Below are positions 35,472 to 44,832 of a DNA stretch of 64,000 nucleotides, piece after piece. This stretch comes from an uncultured Cellulomonadaceae bacterium (GTDB lineage: Bacteria; Actinomycetota; Actinomycetes; Actinomycetales; Cellulomonadaceae): positions 372,001-436,000 of the forward strand of contig CANLXM010000002.1 of the NCBI GenBank assembly GCA_947495165.1, read 5' to 3'. Made by a program: the position numbers and the translations under genes. The stretch's first letter is position 1, and every line of letters begins with the position of its first letter. Below the pieces are notes generated by a model. That model was not told where the DNA came from and ran no database searches. It saw nothing but the letters and a program-made list of their open reading frames with translations.

Positions 35472-36747
35472 TCGTCTAGTATCCGAGGGCCTCGCCGTGA
35501 GGAGGACGCCTTCGCTCCCCGCGGTTCGCCGCGCAGCCGCGCACCGAGCCCGTCGGTTCCTCGCGCGCCTCGGCGTGCCCTCCGACCGCGACCTGGTGAT
35601 CTCCTACCTGTTCCCTCCCGCAGCCGAGACCGCTGGTCTCGTCATGGCGAAGCGTCTGCAGAACTGGCCCAGGAACGTCGACGTGATTGCCAACGAGGCC
35701 CCCCGGAATCGGGCGGAGGACCCTGGCGGCCTCAAGGTCGCTGGCCCTCGCGTCAAGCGGATCTCACGCGTTACGGGGCGCCGCAACCAACTGAAGAACT
35801 GGGCCCTGGTCGAGAAGTTCTGCGACCAGGGAGCTGCGCGAATCCGCTCTTTCGAGCGCTCCCGGGGTCCATACCGCCGTGTCTACAGTCGAGCGATGAT
35901 GCCCGCATCACATTTCCTCGCTGCGACATACAAGCTGCGCCGTCCCTCCACCCGATGGACGGCAGAGTTCTCTGACCCGATGCTCTTCGACACTCATGGG
36001 ATCCGGCGTGAGACGGATGTCGGCAGCTCGCCCCTTGCCCGGGATATCGCCGACGCGATCACGGGGCGCGGGTACACGCTGACCGACCCGCGAAACATGT
36101 TCGAGCTCTGCGAGGCCGTCGCCTTCGCACTCGCTGACGAGCTCGTCTTCACCAACGAGGTCCAGCGGGACTTCATGCTCGACCACACCGCAGATCCCCA
36201 CCTCCGCGCCGCGGCGGCTGCCAAGTCCACGGTGCGCCCCCACCCGTCCCCTGCGCCCGAGCTGTACGACGCCGTCGAACCACCGCTCGCGCTCTCCCCG
36301 GAGCTCGTGCACGTCGCCTACTTCGGCGCGTTCTACCTCAGGCGCGGCCTTGACGACCTCCTCCGTCCTTTTGCTCTCCTCACGAACGACGAGCGGACAC
36401 GCCTACGCCTGCACGTGTTCACCGACAAGCCGGACGCTGCCCGCACGTTGGTCGACCACGAAGGACTCGCCGACTGCGTCATGGTGCACGCATACGTGCC
36501 GTTTCTCGAGTTCCTCGCGCTCACCAAGCGCGTCGACCGCCTGGTGCTCGCCGACGCACGTGTCGCCGAGAATCATCAGGTGAACCCGTACCTGCCGTCC
36601 AAGTTGAGCGACTACCGCGGGTCCGGGACGCCAGTCTGGGCTCTCGTCGAGGATGGCAGCCCGTTGAGCGCCGCGTCCGAGGTCACTGCGACGCCACTCG
36701 ACGACGTCGACAGTCAGGTCCGCTACCTTCGGAGCCTCCTCGCGTAG
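35464..36747 (+). CDS. GT-B-like glycosyltransferase (stand-alone version of the second module)
   Basis: 427 residues from an ATG that overlaps the heparinase-like stop by eight bases. It lacks a GT2 domain and starts, after a basic leader, with LVISYLFPPAAETAGLVMAK, the counterpart of the second module of the two bimodular enzymes. Shared blocks are YSRAMMPASHFLAATYKL, WTAEFSDPM, ADELVFTNEVQRDFML, AYFGAFYLRRGLDDL and NPYLPSKLSDYRGSG. Its GC content is higher than that of its immediate upstream neighbours. Probably a cytoplasmic glycosyltransferase of the same polymer. It converges with the MFS gene over a 35-base gap. Confidence 0.72.
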   Translation: MRDRLVSEGLAVRRTPSLPAVRRAAAHRARRFLARLGVPSDRDLVISYLFPPAAETAGLVMAKRLQNWPRNVDVIANEAPRNRAEDPGGLKVAGPRVKRISRVTGRRNQLKNWALVEKFCDQGAARIRSFERSRGPYRRVYSRAMMPASHFLAATYKLRRPSTRWTAEFSDPMLFDTHGIRRETDVGSSPLARDIADAITGRGYTLTDPRNMFELCEAVAFALADELVFTNEVQRDFMLDHTADPHLRAAAAAKSTVRPHPSPAPELYDAVEPPLALSPELVHVAYFGAFYLRRGLDDLLRPFALLTNDERTRLRLHVFTDKPDAARTLVDHEGLADCVMVHAYVPFLEFLALTKRVDRLVLADARVAENHQVNPYLPSKLSDYRGSGTPVWALVEDGSPLSAASEVTATPLDDVDSQVRYLRSLLA

Positions 36748-36782
36748 GTAGCGCTGCCGAGCCATGCAGCCCAGGAATGCGC

Positions 36783-38102
36783 TCAGGCCGCCACGGCCGT
36801 GTCCCGCGCGCCCTCGCCCCGCAGCTGGTCCTTGACCGCCGGGCGGTCCAGGTAGCGCACCTGCACGTGGGGCCGCTCGAGGACGCGGTAGCGCACCTGC
36901 AGCTTCCAGTGCTTCTTCACCCAGATCGCCGCCCCGACGGACACGAGGATCGAGGCGATCGCTCCGACACCGATGGACCAGCGCGCACCCCAGACCTCGC
37001 CGATCCAGCCGACGAGCGGTGAGCCCAGCGGCGTCGCGCCCAGGAGCACCATGATGTACAGGCTCATGACGCGCCCGCGGATGGCCGGGTCGGTGCCCAG
37101 CTGGATCGTCGTGTTGGCGGCCGTCAGCAGCGTGAGCGAGCACAGCCCGACCAGGATGCTGGAGACGGCGTACAGCTCGTAGGACGGCATGAGCGCCATC
37201 AGCCCGCTGGTCACCCCGAACGCGAAGGCGGAGCCGACGACGAGGCGCACCCGCGGGCGTTCCCGCCTCGCCGCGAGCAGCGCACCCGTGAGGGAACCGA
37301 CCGCGAGGATGGACCCGAGGATGCCGTACTCCCCGGCCCCCTTGTCGAACTCGGTCGTCGCCATGAGCGCCGACGTCAGCTGGAAGTTGAGGCCCAGCGC
37401 CGACACCACGCCGGCGACGACCATGACCACGAGGATGTCCGTCCGGTGGCGGACGTACGCGACGGCCTCCCGGAGCTGGCCCTTGCCGCGCTTGACCCGG
37501 GGCGAGTGCCGCAGCTCGTTGGTCCGCATGGCGAACATGGCGAGGATCGTCGCACCGAAGGACACCCCGTTGATGAGGAACACCCAGCCGGTGCCGACCG
37601 CCGCGATCAGCAGGCCCGCAAGACCGGGGCCGATGAGCCGCGCCGCGTTGAAGGAGGCGGAGTTCAGTCCGACGGCGTTGGCGAGCTTGTCTGCGGGGAC
37701 CATCTCCGCCACGAACGTCTGGCGCACCGGGTTGTCGATCGCCGCGACGCAACCGAGCAGGAATGCGAACACGTAGACGTGCCAGAGCTGGGCGTGACCG
37801 GACAGGACGAGAGCACCGAGCCCGAACGCCAGCATCCCGAGGGAGCTCTGGGTGACGATCAGCAGCTTGCGCTTGTTCACGCGGTCGGCCAGGAGCCCTG
37901 CCCAGGCGGAGAGGAACAGCGCGGGCAGGAACTGCAGCGACGTCACCACGCCGACGGCGACGCCGGAATTGTCCGTCAGGACGGTGAGCACCAGCCAGTC
38001 CTGGGCGACGCGCTGCATCCAGGTGCCGATGTTCGCGACGAGGGCAGCACCGAACCACACGCGGTAGTTGAAGAAGCGGAGAGAGGCAAAGGTCTGGTTC
38101 AT
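36783..38102 (-). CDS. MFS transporter (EntS/MFS_3-like exporter)
   Basis: 439 residues with about twelve transmembrane helices. The N-terminal WFGAALVANIGTWMQRVAQDW and the LADRVNKRKLLIVTQ cytoplasmic loop are typical of the MFS_3/enterobactin-exporter-like branch, and a second half with GSVLVGLCSLTLLTAA-type helices follows. The substrate is unknown; efflux of a small hydrophobic compound or siderophore is usual for the branch. The ATG overlaps the stop of the MarR-family gene upstream, so the two form a regulator-exporter operon. Confidence 0.88.
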   Translation of the reverse strand: MNQTFASLRFFNYRVWFGAALVANIGTWMQRVAQDWLVLTVLTDNSGVAVGVVTSLQFLPALFLSAWAGLLADRVNKRKLLIVTQSSLGMLAFGLGALVLSGHAQLWHVYVFAFLLGCVAAIDNPVRQTFVAEMVPADKLANAVGLNSASFNAARLIGPGLAGLLIAAVGTGWVFLINGVSFGATILAMFAMRTNELRHSPRVKRGKGQLREAVAYVRHRTDILVVMVVAGVVSALGLNFQLTSALMATTEFDKGAGEYGILGSILAVGSLTGALLAARRERPRVRLVVGSAFAFGVTSGLMALMPSYELYAVSSILVGLCSLTLLTAANTTIQLGTDPAIRGRVMSLYIMVLLGATPLGSPLVGWIGEVWGARWSIGVGAIASILVSVGAAIWVKKHWKLQVRYRVLERPHVQVRYLDRPAVKDQLRGEGARDTAVAA

Positions 38103-38566
38103 GCGTTGGCGATCCGTGTCAGTAGTTTCGTAGCGGCGGCGAGCGTGTCCCGCTCGTCAGGTGTGAGCTCTTGCAGGCGCTTGGTGAGCCACTGGTCGCG
38201 GCGGCGTCGGGTCTCGCGGACCTCGGCGTGGCCGGCCTCGCTGAGCTCGACCACCACCTGACGCTTGTCGGTGGGGTGCTCGAGCTTGGTGACGAGACCG
38301 TGCTCCGCGAGCGTGTTGACCGTCCGGGTCATCGACGGCGGCCGCACGTTCTCGTGGTCCGCGAGCGCGCCGGGGGACATCGCGCCGTGCTTGTGCAGGG
38401 TTGTGAGGACGCCGAACTGCCCCTCAGCCAGGTCCACCTCGCCGCGCTGGGCACGCATGCGCCGCGCGATGCGGGTGAGCGCCACCCGCAGGTCGCTCGC
38501 GAGAGTCGGTGCGCCCGTGCGGCGGGGGCTCGAGCCGGAGGGCTGGCAGGCAGTGTCGATCGTCAC
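38099..38566 (-). CDS. MarR-family transcriptional regulator
   Basis: 155 residues. The winged helix-turn-helix includes VDLAEGQFGVLTTLHKHGAM, LADHENVRPPSMTRTVNTLA and GLVTKLEHPTDKRQVVVELS with the wing DKRQ. A perfect inverted repeat lies just upstream of the start. It probably represses its own operon and the MFS exporter gene and is released by a small ligand. Four-base overlap with the exporter gene. Confidence 0.9.
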   Translation of the reverse strand: MTIDTACQPSGSSPRRTGAPTLASDLRVALTRIARRMRAQRGEVDLAEGQFGVLTTLHKHGAMSPGALADHENVRPPSMTRTVNTLAEHGLVTKLEHPTDKRQVVVELSEAGHAEVRETRRRRDQWLTKRLQELTPDERDTLAAATKLLTRIANA

Positions 38567-38581
38567 TGTCGTTACCTTAGT

Positions 38582-38600
38582 TCATTACCTACGGTAATGA
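38582..38600. promoter_or_regulatory. putative MarR operator
   Basis: TCATTACC and GGTAATGA flank a 3-base centre (TAC), a perfect 19-base palindrome 16 bases upstream of the marR-family start codon. An adjacent partial half-site GTTACC lies closer to the gene. Position and A/T-rich symmetry fit an autoregulatory operator. Confidence 0.65.
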
Positions 38601-38716
38601 AATGGCTGCCCTGTGAAGAAGCCGTGAACTGCGCTCCGAGCACAGCGCGCGACCCCTCGACCCCGACTTCGGCATCACGTCCGTCACGCTCCTGAGGGAA
38701 GCGGCCCGCTGCGCGT

Positions 38717-39733
<1,017 letters not shown>

Positions 39734-39889
39734 TCACGTGCGGGCCTGACACCACATGCCGAGTGCCGGCGCCGCGTGCTGGACGAGCAGATCCTACGGT
39801 AGCGCTGTGTTCCGGGACGATGCTGGCGCCGTACGCGCGCCGATGGGGCACGGGCCTCGGGTGGCCCTGAGCAGGGATTACGACCAGCC

Positions 39890-41089
39890 TCAGGGCACGA
39901 ACGCCATCACGAGCTCGCCCTCTCCCCGGACCTCGAGTCTCCCCTCGTCATGGCGGACAAACACGGTCTCGCCCGTCGTCAGCGCGACCTCCGATCCCGC
40001 GGTGGTGCGCAGGGCGACGGCGCCGGCCGTACAGATCACGATCCGGGGCCCGTCCTGCGTCGCGTAGAGCACACGCGCCCCCGCCGTCGGCCGGAAGATC
40101 GCCAGGGCGAACTCGTCGACAGCCGCCCGCAGCGTCGCAGGCTTGCCCTCCGCCCCGGGGACGACGCTCGGTCTGCTCGGAGCCCCGTCGTCGTACACCG
40201 TGCAGGCCAGGAGCGCCTCGACGTCGACATGCTTGGGCGTGATGCCGGCCCGCAGCACGTTGTCCGAGCTCGCCATGATCTCCAGGCCAAGACCACCGAG
40301 GTAGGCGTGCACGACCCCCGCCGGCACGAACATGGCCTCGCCCGGCGCCAGAGAGAAGCGGTTGAGCATGATCGACGCGATCGCGCCGGGATCTGTGGGG
40401 TACCAGTGCGCGAGCGCCACCAGAGTCCCGTAAGCGCGAGCACCGGGACCGCCGTCCTCGAGCGCCTCGAGCCGGGCCTCGCACGACCGCGCCGTCTCGT
40501 CGATCTCCGCGCGCGTCACCTCGCCTCGTCGGCACACGGTGAGCTCGAAGGCACGCTGGATCCCAGCACGCGTCGGATCCGCCAGGAGCGTGTCGCGGAT
40601 CTGCGCGGCCAACGGCCCGGCGATCCCGTCCAACAGCTCGATCACCCGCTGTGGCCGCCGGAATCCGCTGAGCCCCTCGAACCGCGTGAGCGCGTACAGC
40701 ATCTCGGGCTTGTGCTGGTCGTCGTGGAAGCTGCGCTCGGGCGCGTGGCGGTCGACGCCGGCGGCCTCCTCGCGCGCAAAGCCGTCCCGCGCCTGCTCGG
40801 CGTTCGGATGGACCTGCAGCGAGAGCGGTCGCGAAGCCGCGAGCACCTTGAACAGGTAGGGAAGACGATCACCGAACCGCGCGGAGACACGCGGGCCGAC
40901 CATCCCCGCCGGATCGTCGTCGATCAGCTCACGGAGACTCCGACCACGCACCCTCGACGACCCGTCCGGGTGGGCTCCCATCCAGACCTCGGCCACGGGA
41001 CGTCCGTCCGCCTCCACCCCGAGGAAGGTCGGGATCCCCGTCATCGAGCCCCAGTCGTAGTGCTTGGCGACGTTCGTCAGGCGATACAC
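39890..41089 (-). CDS. manA: mannose-6-phosphate isomerase, class I
   Basis: 399 residues. The cupin-fold type I isomerase signatures are present: NVAKHYDWGSMTGIPTFLG at the start, LSLQVHPNAEQA (~91, Gln and His zinc ligands), DDQHKPEMLYALTRFEGLSGF (Glu ligand), and PAGVVHAYLGGLGLEIMASSDN with the later His ligand. It interconverts fructose-6-phosphate and mannose-6-phosphate, supplying GDP-mannose for glycans. A 180-base gap separates it from rfbB downstream on the same strand, so co-transcription is uncertain. Confidence 0.95.
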   Translation of the reverse strand: MYRLTNVAKHYDWGSMTGIPTFLGVEADGRPVAEVWMGAHPDGSSRVRGRSLRELIDDDPAGMVGPRVSARFGDRLPYLFKVLAASRPLSLQVHPNAEQARDGFAREEAAGVDRHAPERSFHDDQHKPEMLYALTRFEGLSGFRRPQRVIELLDGIAGPLAAQIRDTLLADPTRAGIQRAFELTVCRRGEVTRAEIDETARSCEARLEALEDGGPGARAYGTLVALAHWYPTDPGAIASIMLNRFSLAPGEAMFVPAGVVHAYLGGLGLEIMASSDNVLRAGITPKHVDVEALLACTVYDDGAPSRPSVVPGAEGKPATLRAAVDEFALAIFRPTAGARVLYATQDGPRIVICTAGAVALRTTAGSEVALTTGETVFVRHDEGRLEVRGEGELVMAFVP

Positions 41090-41128
41090 AGATCCTCCTC
41101 CCAGGTGGCTGCCGAGGTCACCCTAGCC

Positions 41129-41180
41129 GAGACGCCGTCGGCCCTACCTCCAGGAAGGAAGTGGGGCCGACGCCGTCTCG
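41129..41180 (-). terminator. terminator hairpin of the purine permease gene
   Basis: A 17-bp stem with one mismatch (41129-41145 with 41164-41180, GGGCCGACGCCGTCTCG side) and an 18-base loop lies directly after the stop of the minus-strand permease gene and before manA. Confidence 0.75.
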
Positions 41181-41193
41181 CACCGCCAACGTG

Positions 41194-42666
41194 TCAGAGC
41201 AGCAGCTCCTTGAGCGGCACGAGAGCGAAGTACGCGACGAACAGCACGGCCGCGAGCCACATGAGCGGGTGGATCGCCTTCACCTTGCCCACCGCGAGCT
41301 TGATCACCACGAAGGCGATGAACCCCGCGCCGATGCCCGCGGTGATCGAGTACGTGAACGGCATGAGGACCATGGTGAGGAACGCGGGGATCGCGATCTC
41401 GTAGTTCTTCCAGTCGATGCCGGAGACCTGCATGACCATGAGGAAGCCGACGACGACCAGCGCCGGGGCGGCCGCCTCCGAGGGCACCATGCCGACCAGC
41501 GGCGAGAGGAACGTCGCGAGCAGGAACGCGACGCCGGTGACGACCGACGCGAGGCCGGTGCGCGCGCCGTCGCCCACCCCGGAGGCGGACTCGATGAACG
41601 CGGTGTTCGACGACGTCGAGCCGGCACCGCCAGCGACGGCGGCGAGCGAGTCCACGATCAGGATCTGCTTGGACCGGGGCGGGTTGCCCTCGTCGTCCAG
41701 GAGGTCGGCCTCGGCTCCGACGGCGACCATGGTGCCCATCGTGTCGAAGAAGTCCGCGAGGAGGATCGAGAACACGAGCAGGACGACGGCGACGACGCCG
41801 ATCTTGCCGACCGCGCCGAACAGGGAGAACTGCCCGAGCAGGGAGAAGTCGGGGGCGGCGACGAGGGAGTCGGGCACCTCGGGCGAGTTCAGCATCCAGC
41901 CGCGAGGGTTCTCGCCGGTGACCTTGTCGAACTTGCCGATCTTGCCGATCGTCTCGACCACGACCGCGACGACGGTGGTCGCGATGATCGCGATGAGGAG
42001 CCCGCCCCGGACCTTGCGGACCATGAGCACCACGGCCAGGACGAGACCGAAGACGAAGACCAGGGACGGCCAGCCAGCCAGCGAGCCGCCGATGCCGAGC
42101 TCGATCACGGTCCCGTCGCCCGGCCGGACGAACCCGGCGTCGACGAACCCGATCAGCGCGATGAACAGGCCGATCCCGACGGAGATCGCGACCTTCAGCT
42201 CGCGCGGCACCGCGCGGAACACGGCCTCGCGGAACCCGGTCAGGACCAGCACCAGGATGACGAGCCCTTCGAGCACGACGATGCCCATGGCGTCGGCCCA
42301 CGTCATCCCGGGCAGCTTCGCGATCGCGTACGCGACGACGGCGTTCAGGCCGAGCCCGGCCGCGAGCGCGATGGGGAAGTTCGCGATGGTCCCCATCAGG
42401 ATCGAGAGGACACCGGCCACGAGCGCGGTGGCCGCGGCGATCGTGCCGAGGTTCTCGCCCTGGCCGGAGCCACCGCCGAGGTACTGGCCGGTGCCGTCCT
42501 GCACGAACCCGAGGATCAGCGGGTTGAGGACGATGATGTAGCTCATGGTGAAGAAGGTCACCAGGCCACCGCGGATCTCGGTGCCGACGGTCGAGCCGCG
42601 CTGGGAGATCTTGAAGAAGCGGTCGAGGGCGCCGCGCGGCCCCGACTGTGTTGCCGTGGAGGTCAT
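41194..42666 (-). CDS. NCS2-family purine (guanine/hypoxanthine) permease
   Basis: 490 residues with about 12-14 membrane segments. The AzgA/GhxP-type signatures are present: TEIRGGLVTFFTMSYIIVLN, NPLILGFVQDGTG, ANFPIALAAGLGLNAVVAY, SVGIGLFIALIGFVDAG and FFDTMGTMVAVGAEADLLD, with conserved acidic residues in the last. It imports adenine, guanine or hypoxanthine with protons. It is divergent from the LCP gene across 145 bases and has its own strong terminator. Confidence 0.93.
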   Translation of the reverse strand: MTSTATQSGPRGALDRFFKISQRGSTVGTEIRGGLVTFFTMSYIIVLNPLILGFVQDGTGQYLGGGSGQGENLGTIAAATALVAGVLSILMGTIANFPIALAAGLGLNAVVAYAIAKLPGMTWADAMGIVVLEGLVILVLVLTGFREAVFRAVPRELKVAISVGIGLFIALIGFVDAGFVRPGDGTVIELGIGGSLAGWPSLVFVFGLVLAVVLMVRKVRGGLLIAIIATTVVAVVVETIGKIGKFDKVTGENPRGWMLNSPEVPDSLVAAPDFSLLGQFSLFGAVGKIGVVAVVLLVFSILLADFFDTMGTMVAVGAEADLLDDEGNPPRSKQILIVDSLAAVAGGAGSTSSNTAFIESASGVGDGARTGLASVVTGVAFLLATFLSPLVGMVPSEAAAPALVVVGFLMVMQVSGIDWKNYEIAIPAFLTMVLMPFTYSITAGIGAGFIAFVVIKLAVGKVKAIHPLMWLAAVLFVAYFALVPLKELLL

Positions 42667-42811
42667 GGACGCTCATGGTGCCACGAAGCCCGCCACCACC
42701 TGACGCGCGCCCACCTTCCGGAATGCCAGTCCCGGTGGAGATCCTGTGTCGGCCTGCGGAGAGTTCGCGGCGCTGCGGCGCCCGACGACCCCTCTCCCCT
42801 ACTCTCTCCAC

Positions 42812-43903
42812 GTGACCAGCACCGATGAGACCGTCGTCAACGAAGACTCCACCGCGCCGGAAGCCAGCCCAGCGGCGGGGCGCAAGCGCCGCCGCCGCTG
42901 GCCGATCGTCCTGGGCGTCCTGGGCGGCCTCGTGATCCTCGCGGTGGGAGCCGTCGTCGGCTACGGCCTGTACCTGGACAGCAAGCTCGAGCGCTTCGCG
43001 GACCCGTTCGCGGGACTCGACGACGCCACGCGCCCGACCGCCGCGCCGACGTCGGACGGCGGCACCGCGGCGGTGAACATCCTCATCCTGGGCTCTGACA
43101 GCCGCATCTCCGCCGGCGACCCCGAGTCCTGGGAGGCCGGCGCCCAGCGCACGGACGCGATCATGATCGCCCACCTCACGGCGAACCGGCAGCACGCCTA
43201 CGTGATGTCGATCCCAAGGGATTCCTGGGTCGACATCCCCGGTCACGGGCAGGCGAAGATCAACGCGGCGTACTCCTACGGCGGCCCCGCCCTCATGACG
43301 CAGACCGTCGAGGAGCTCACCAACATCCGCATCGACCACGTCGCGATCGCGGACTTCGAGTCGTTCACGTCGCTGACGGACGCGCTCGGCGGCGTTGACA
43401 TCACGGTCCCCGAGGACGCCTACGACCGCGGCGAGCTGCTGTTCACCGCGGGCGAGCACCACATGGACGGCAAGCAGGCCCTGAAGTACACCCGCCAGCG
43501 CTACGGCCTGCCGGGCGGCGACTTCGACCGCGTGAAGCGCCAGCAGAACTGGCTGCGGGCCATGGCGGCGCAGGCGATCGAGGGCGGGTCGTTGACCAAC
43601 CCCGTGCGCCTGACGGGCCTCCTCGACGCCGTCACCGAGTCGGTCGCCGTGGACGAGACCTTCGGGCGCGACCGCATGGTCGACCTGGCCCGCGGCATCT
43701 CCGGCCTGCAGGGCGAGGACCTCGAGTTCTTGACGATCCCGACAACCGGCACGGGGTGGAGCCCGGACGGCAAGCAGTCGATCGTCGTCCTGGACGAGCC
43801 CGCCATGCGCCCGCTGCTCGACGCGATCGCGGACGACTCGATCGCGAGCTACCTCAAGAAGAACCCCGACGCCGTCGACCTGCTGGACGAGACCGTCCGC
43901 TGA
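42812..43903 (+). CDS. LytR-CpsA-Psr (LCP) family cell-wall glycopolymer ligase
   Basis: 363 residues from the GTG (VTSTDETVVNEDS); the longer upstream frame has no family support. A basic cytoplasmic leader (KRRRRWPIVLG) and one transmembrane helix (~33-52) precede the LCP domain: VNILILGSDSR, RTDAIMIAHL, SIPRDSWVDIPGHGQAKINA, DHVAIADFESFTSLTDALGG and the Arg-rich RQRYGLPGGDFDRVKRQQNW. The Asp and Arg residues that bind pyrophosphate are present. LCP enzymes transfer glycopolymers from lipid carriers to peptidoglycan or arabinogalactan-like acceptors. It could handle the polymer made by the 23-37 kb region. Terminates at a hairpin shared with the cheX-like gene. Confidence 0.93.
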   Translation: MTSTDETVVNEDSTAPEASPAAGRKRRRRWPIVLGVLGGLVILAVGAVVGYGLYLDSKLERFADPFAGLDDATRPTAAPTSDGGTAAVNILILGSDSRISAGDPESWEAGAQRTDAIMIAHLTANRQHAYVMSIPRDSWVDIPGHGQAKINAAYSYGGPALMTQTVEELTNIRIDHVAIADFESFTSLTDALGGVDITVPEDAYDRGELLFTAGEHHMDGKQALKYTRQRYGLPGGDFDRVKRQQNWLRAMAAQAIEGGSLTNPVRLTGLLDAVTESVAVDETFGRDRMVDLARGISGLQGEDLEFLTIPTTGTGWSPDGKQSIVVLDEPAMRPLLDAIADDSIASYLKKNPDAVDLLDETVR

Positions 43904-43904
43904 A

Positions 43905-43951
43905 CGCACGCAGTCCCTGTCCCGACGGGCGGGACAGGGACTGCAGGTGCG
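43905..43951. terminator. bidirectional terminator between LCP and chemotaxis genes
   Basis: A perfect 14-bp stem GCAGTCCCTGTCCC/GGGACAGGGACTGC (43910-43923 and 43931-43944), 7-base loop, extended by CGCAC/GTGCG with a two-base bulge. It lies between the plus-strand LCP stop and the minus-strand cheX-like stop seven bases further on. Confidence 0.85.
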
Positions 43952-43957
43952 TCAGGT

Positions 43958-44443
43958 CTACAGGACGATGACCGACATCGTGCCCTCGCCGTAGCCGGCG
44001 ACCGTGACCTCGAGGTCCAGGCGCGCTACGTACGCGGTGACCCACGGGGCCACGTCGCCGGGGAGCGCCGCGCCGGGCTCGTGCACCTTGGTGAGCTTCA
44101 GGTGCGGGGCGCCGTCGTGGTTGAACAGCGCGGCCATCACGTTGAGGATCTCGCTGACATTCTCGAACTGGGGGATGCTCAGCTCGAGCGCCTCGATCGC
44201 CTCGGAGACCCCGCGCGGGGGCAGGAGGGCGATCGCGCTGCCCATGCCGGCCGCGAGCGGCAGGTCGACCGTGATCAGCGCCGCGAGGCGCATCTCGTCG
44301 CTCACGTACTCGGCGACGACCGCGCCGCCCTCGGCGGCCGGGTTCACCATGGGGCCGCCGGTGAGCATCTCGAACTCGCGGCCGACGAGGCCCTCGAGCA
44401 GCTCGCGGACCTCCTGGGCGGAGGGAAGTGGTGTCGTTGTCAT
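43958..44443 (-). CDS. CheX/CheC-like chemotaxis protein
   Basis: 161 residues. Sequence FENVSEILNVMAALFNHDG carries the E-x-x-N helix of the CheC/CheX/FliY phosphatase fold, and ITVDLPLAAGMGSAIALL the strand before it. A second such helix (ELLEGLVGREFEM) has a Glu but no Asn at the usual place, so only one phosphatase centre may be intact. Members dephosphorylate CheY-P. It is the last gene of the cheB-led operon, seven bases after the upstream cheY-type gene's stop on the same strand. Confidence 0.65.
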   Translation of the reverse strand: MTTTPLPSAQEVRELLEGLVGREFEMLTGGPMVNPAAEGGAVVAEYVSDEMRLAALITVDLPLAAGMGSAIALLPPRGVSEAIEALELSIPQFENVSEILNVMAALFNHDGAPHLKLTKVHEPGAALPGDVAPWVTAYVARLDLEVTVAGYGEGTMSVIVL

Positions 44444-44450
44444 CGCAGCA

Positions 44451-44816
44451 TCACGCCAAGAGGGGGTCGATGGCCTCGCGGAAGGCCTCAGGGGTGAAGG
44501 GCTTCGCGACGAGGAACAGGGCGCCCGCTTCCTCGGCCTGCTCGCGCATCTCGGTCGAGCCCTCGGACGTCACGAACCCCAGGGGGGTGTCGTTGCCCTG
44601 CGCACGCAGGGAGCGCAGGAGGTCGATGCCGGTCATGTTCGGCATGTTCCAGTCGGACAGGATCAGGTCCGGCTGCTGGGCGAGGGTCATGTCGAGGGCC
44701 TCCTGGCCGTCGGTCGCCTCGATGATCTCCCAGTCGTCGTACCCGGCCTGGCGCAGGGTGCGGATGACGATCTGCCGCATCACGCGGCTGTCGTCGGCAA
44801 TCAGTACAAAGAGCAC
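44451..44816 (-). CDS. cheY: CheY-type response regulator
   Basis: 121 residues, a single receiver domain: acidic pocket FVLIADDSRVM (Asp8, Asp9), phospho-acceptor Asp55 in DLILSDWNMPNMTG, Thr/Ser in GFVTSEGSTEM and Lys in FLVAKPFTPEAF. When phosphorylated by CheA it should act on the flagellar switch or serve as a phosphate sink. The W-N-M-P after the Asp is shared with the other CheY in the operon. Which of the two drives the motor is unknown. Confidence 0.9.
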   Translation of the reverse strand: MLFVLIADDSRVMRQIVIRTLRQAGYDDWEIIEATDGQEALDMTLAQQPDLILSDWNMPNMTGIDLLRSLRAQGNDTPLGFVTSEGSTEMREQAEEAGALFLVAKPFTPEAFREAIDPLLA

Positions 44817-44832
44817 GTCGGTCCCTTCCGGG

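Noticed and set aside
41194..42666. Uracil or xanthine permease rather than purine NCS2 of the AzgA type
   Set aside because: The N-P-L-I-L-G-F and F-F-D-T-M-G-T blocks fit the AzgA/GhxP group; uracil and xanthine permeases have different motif sets.
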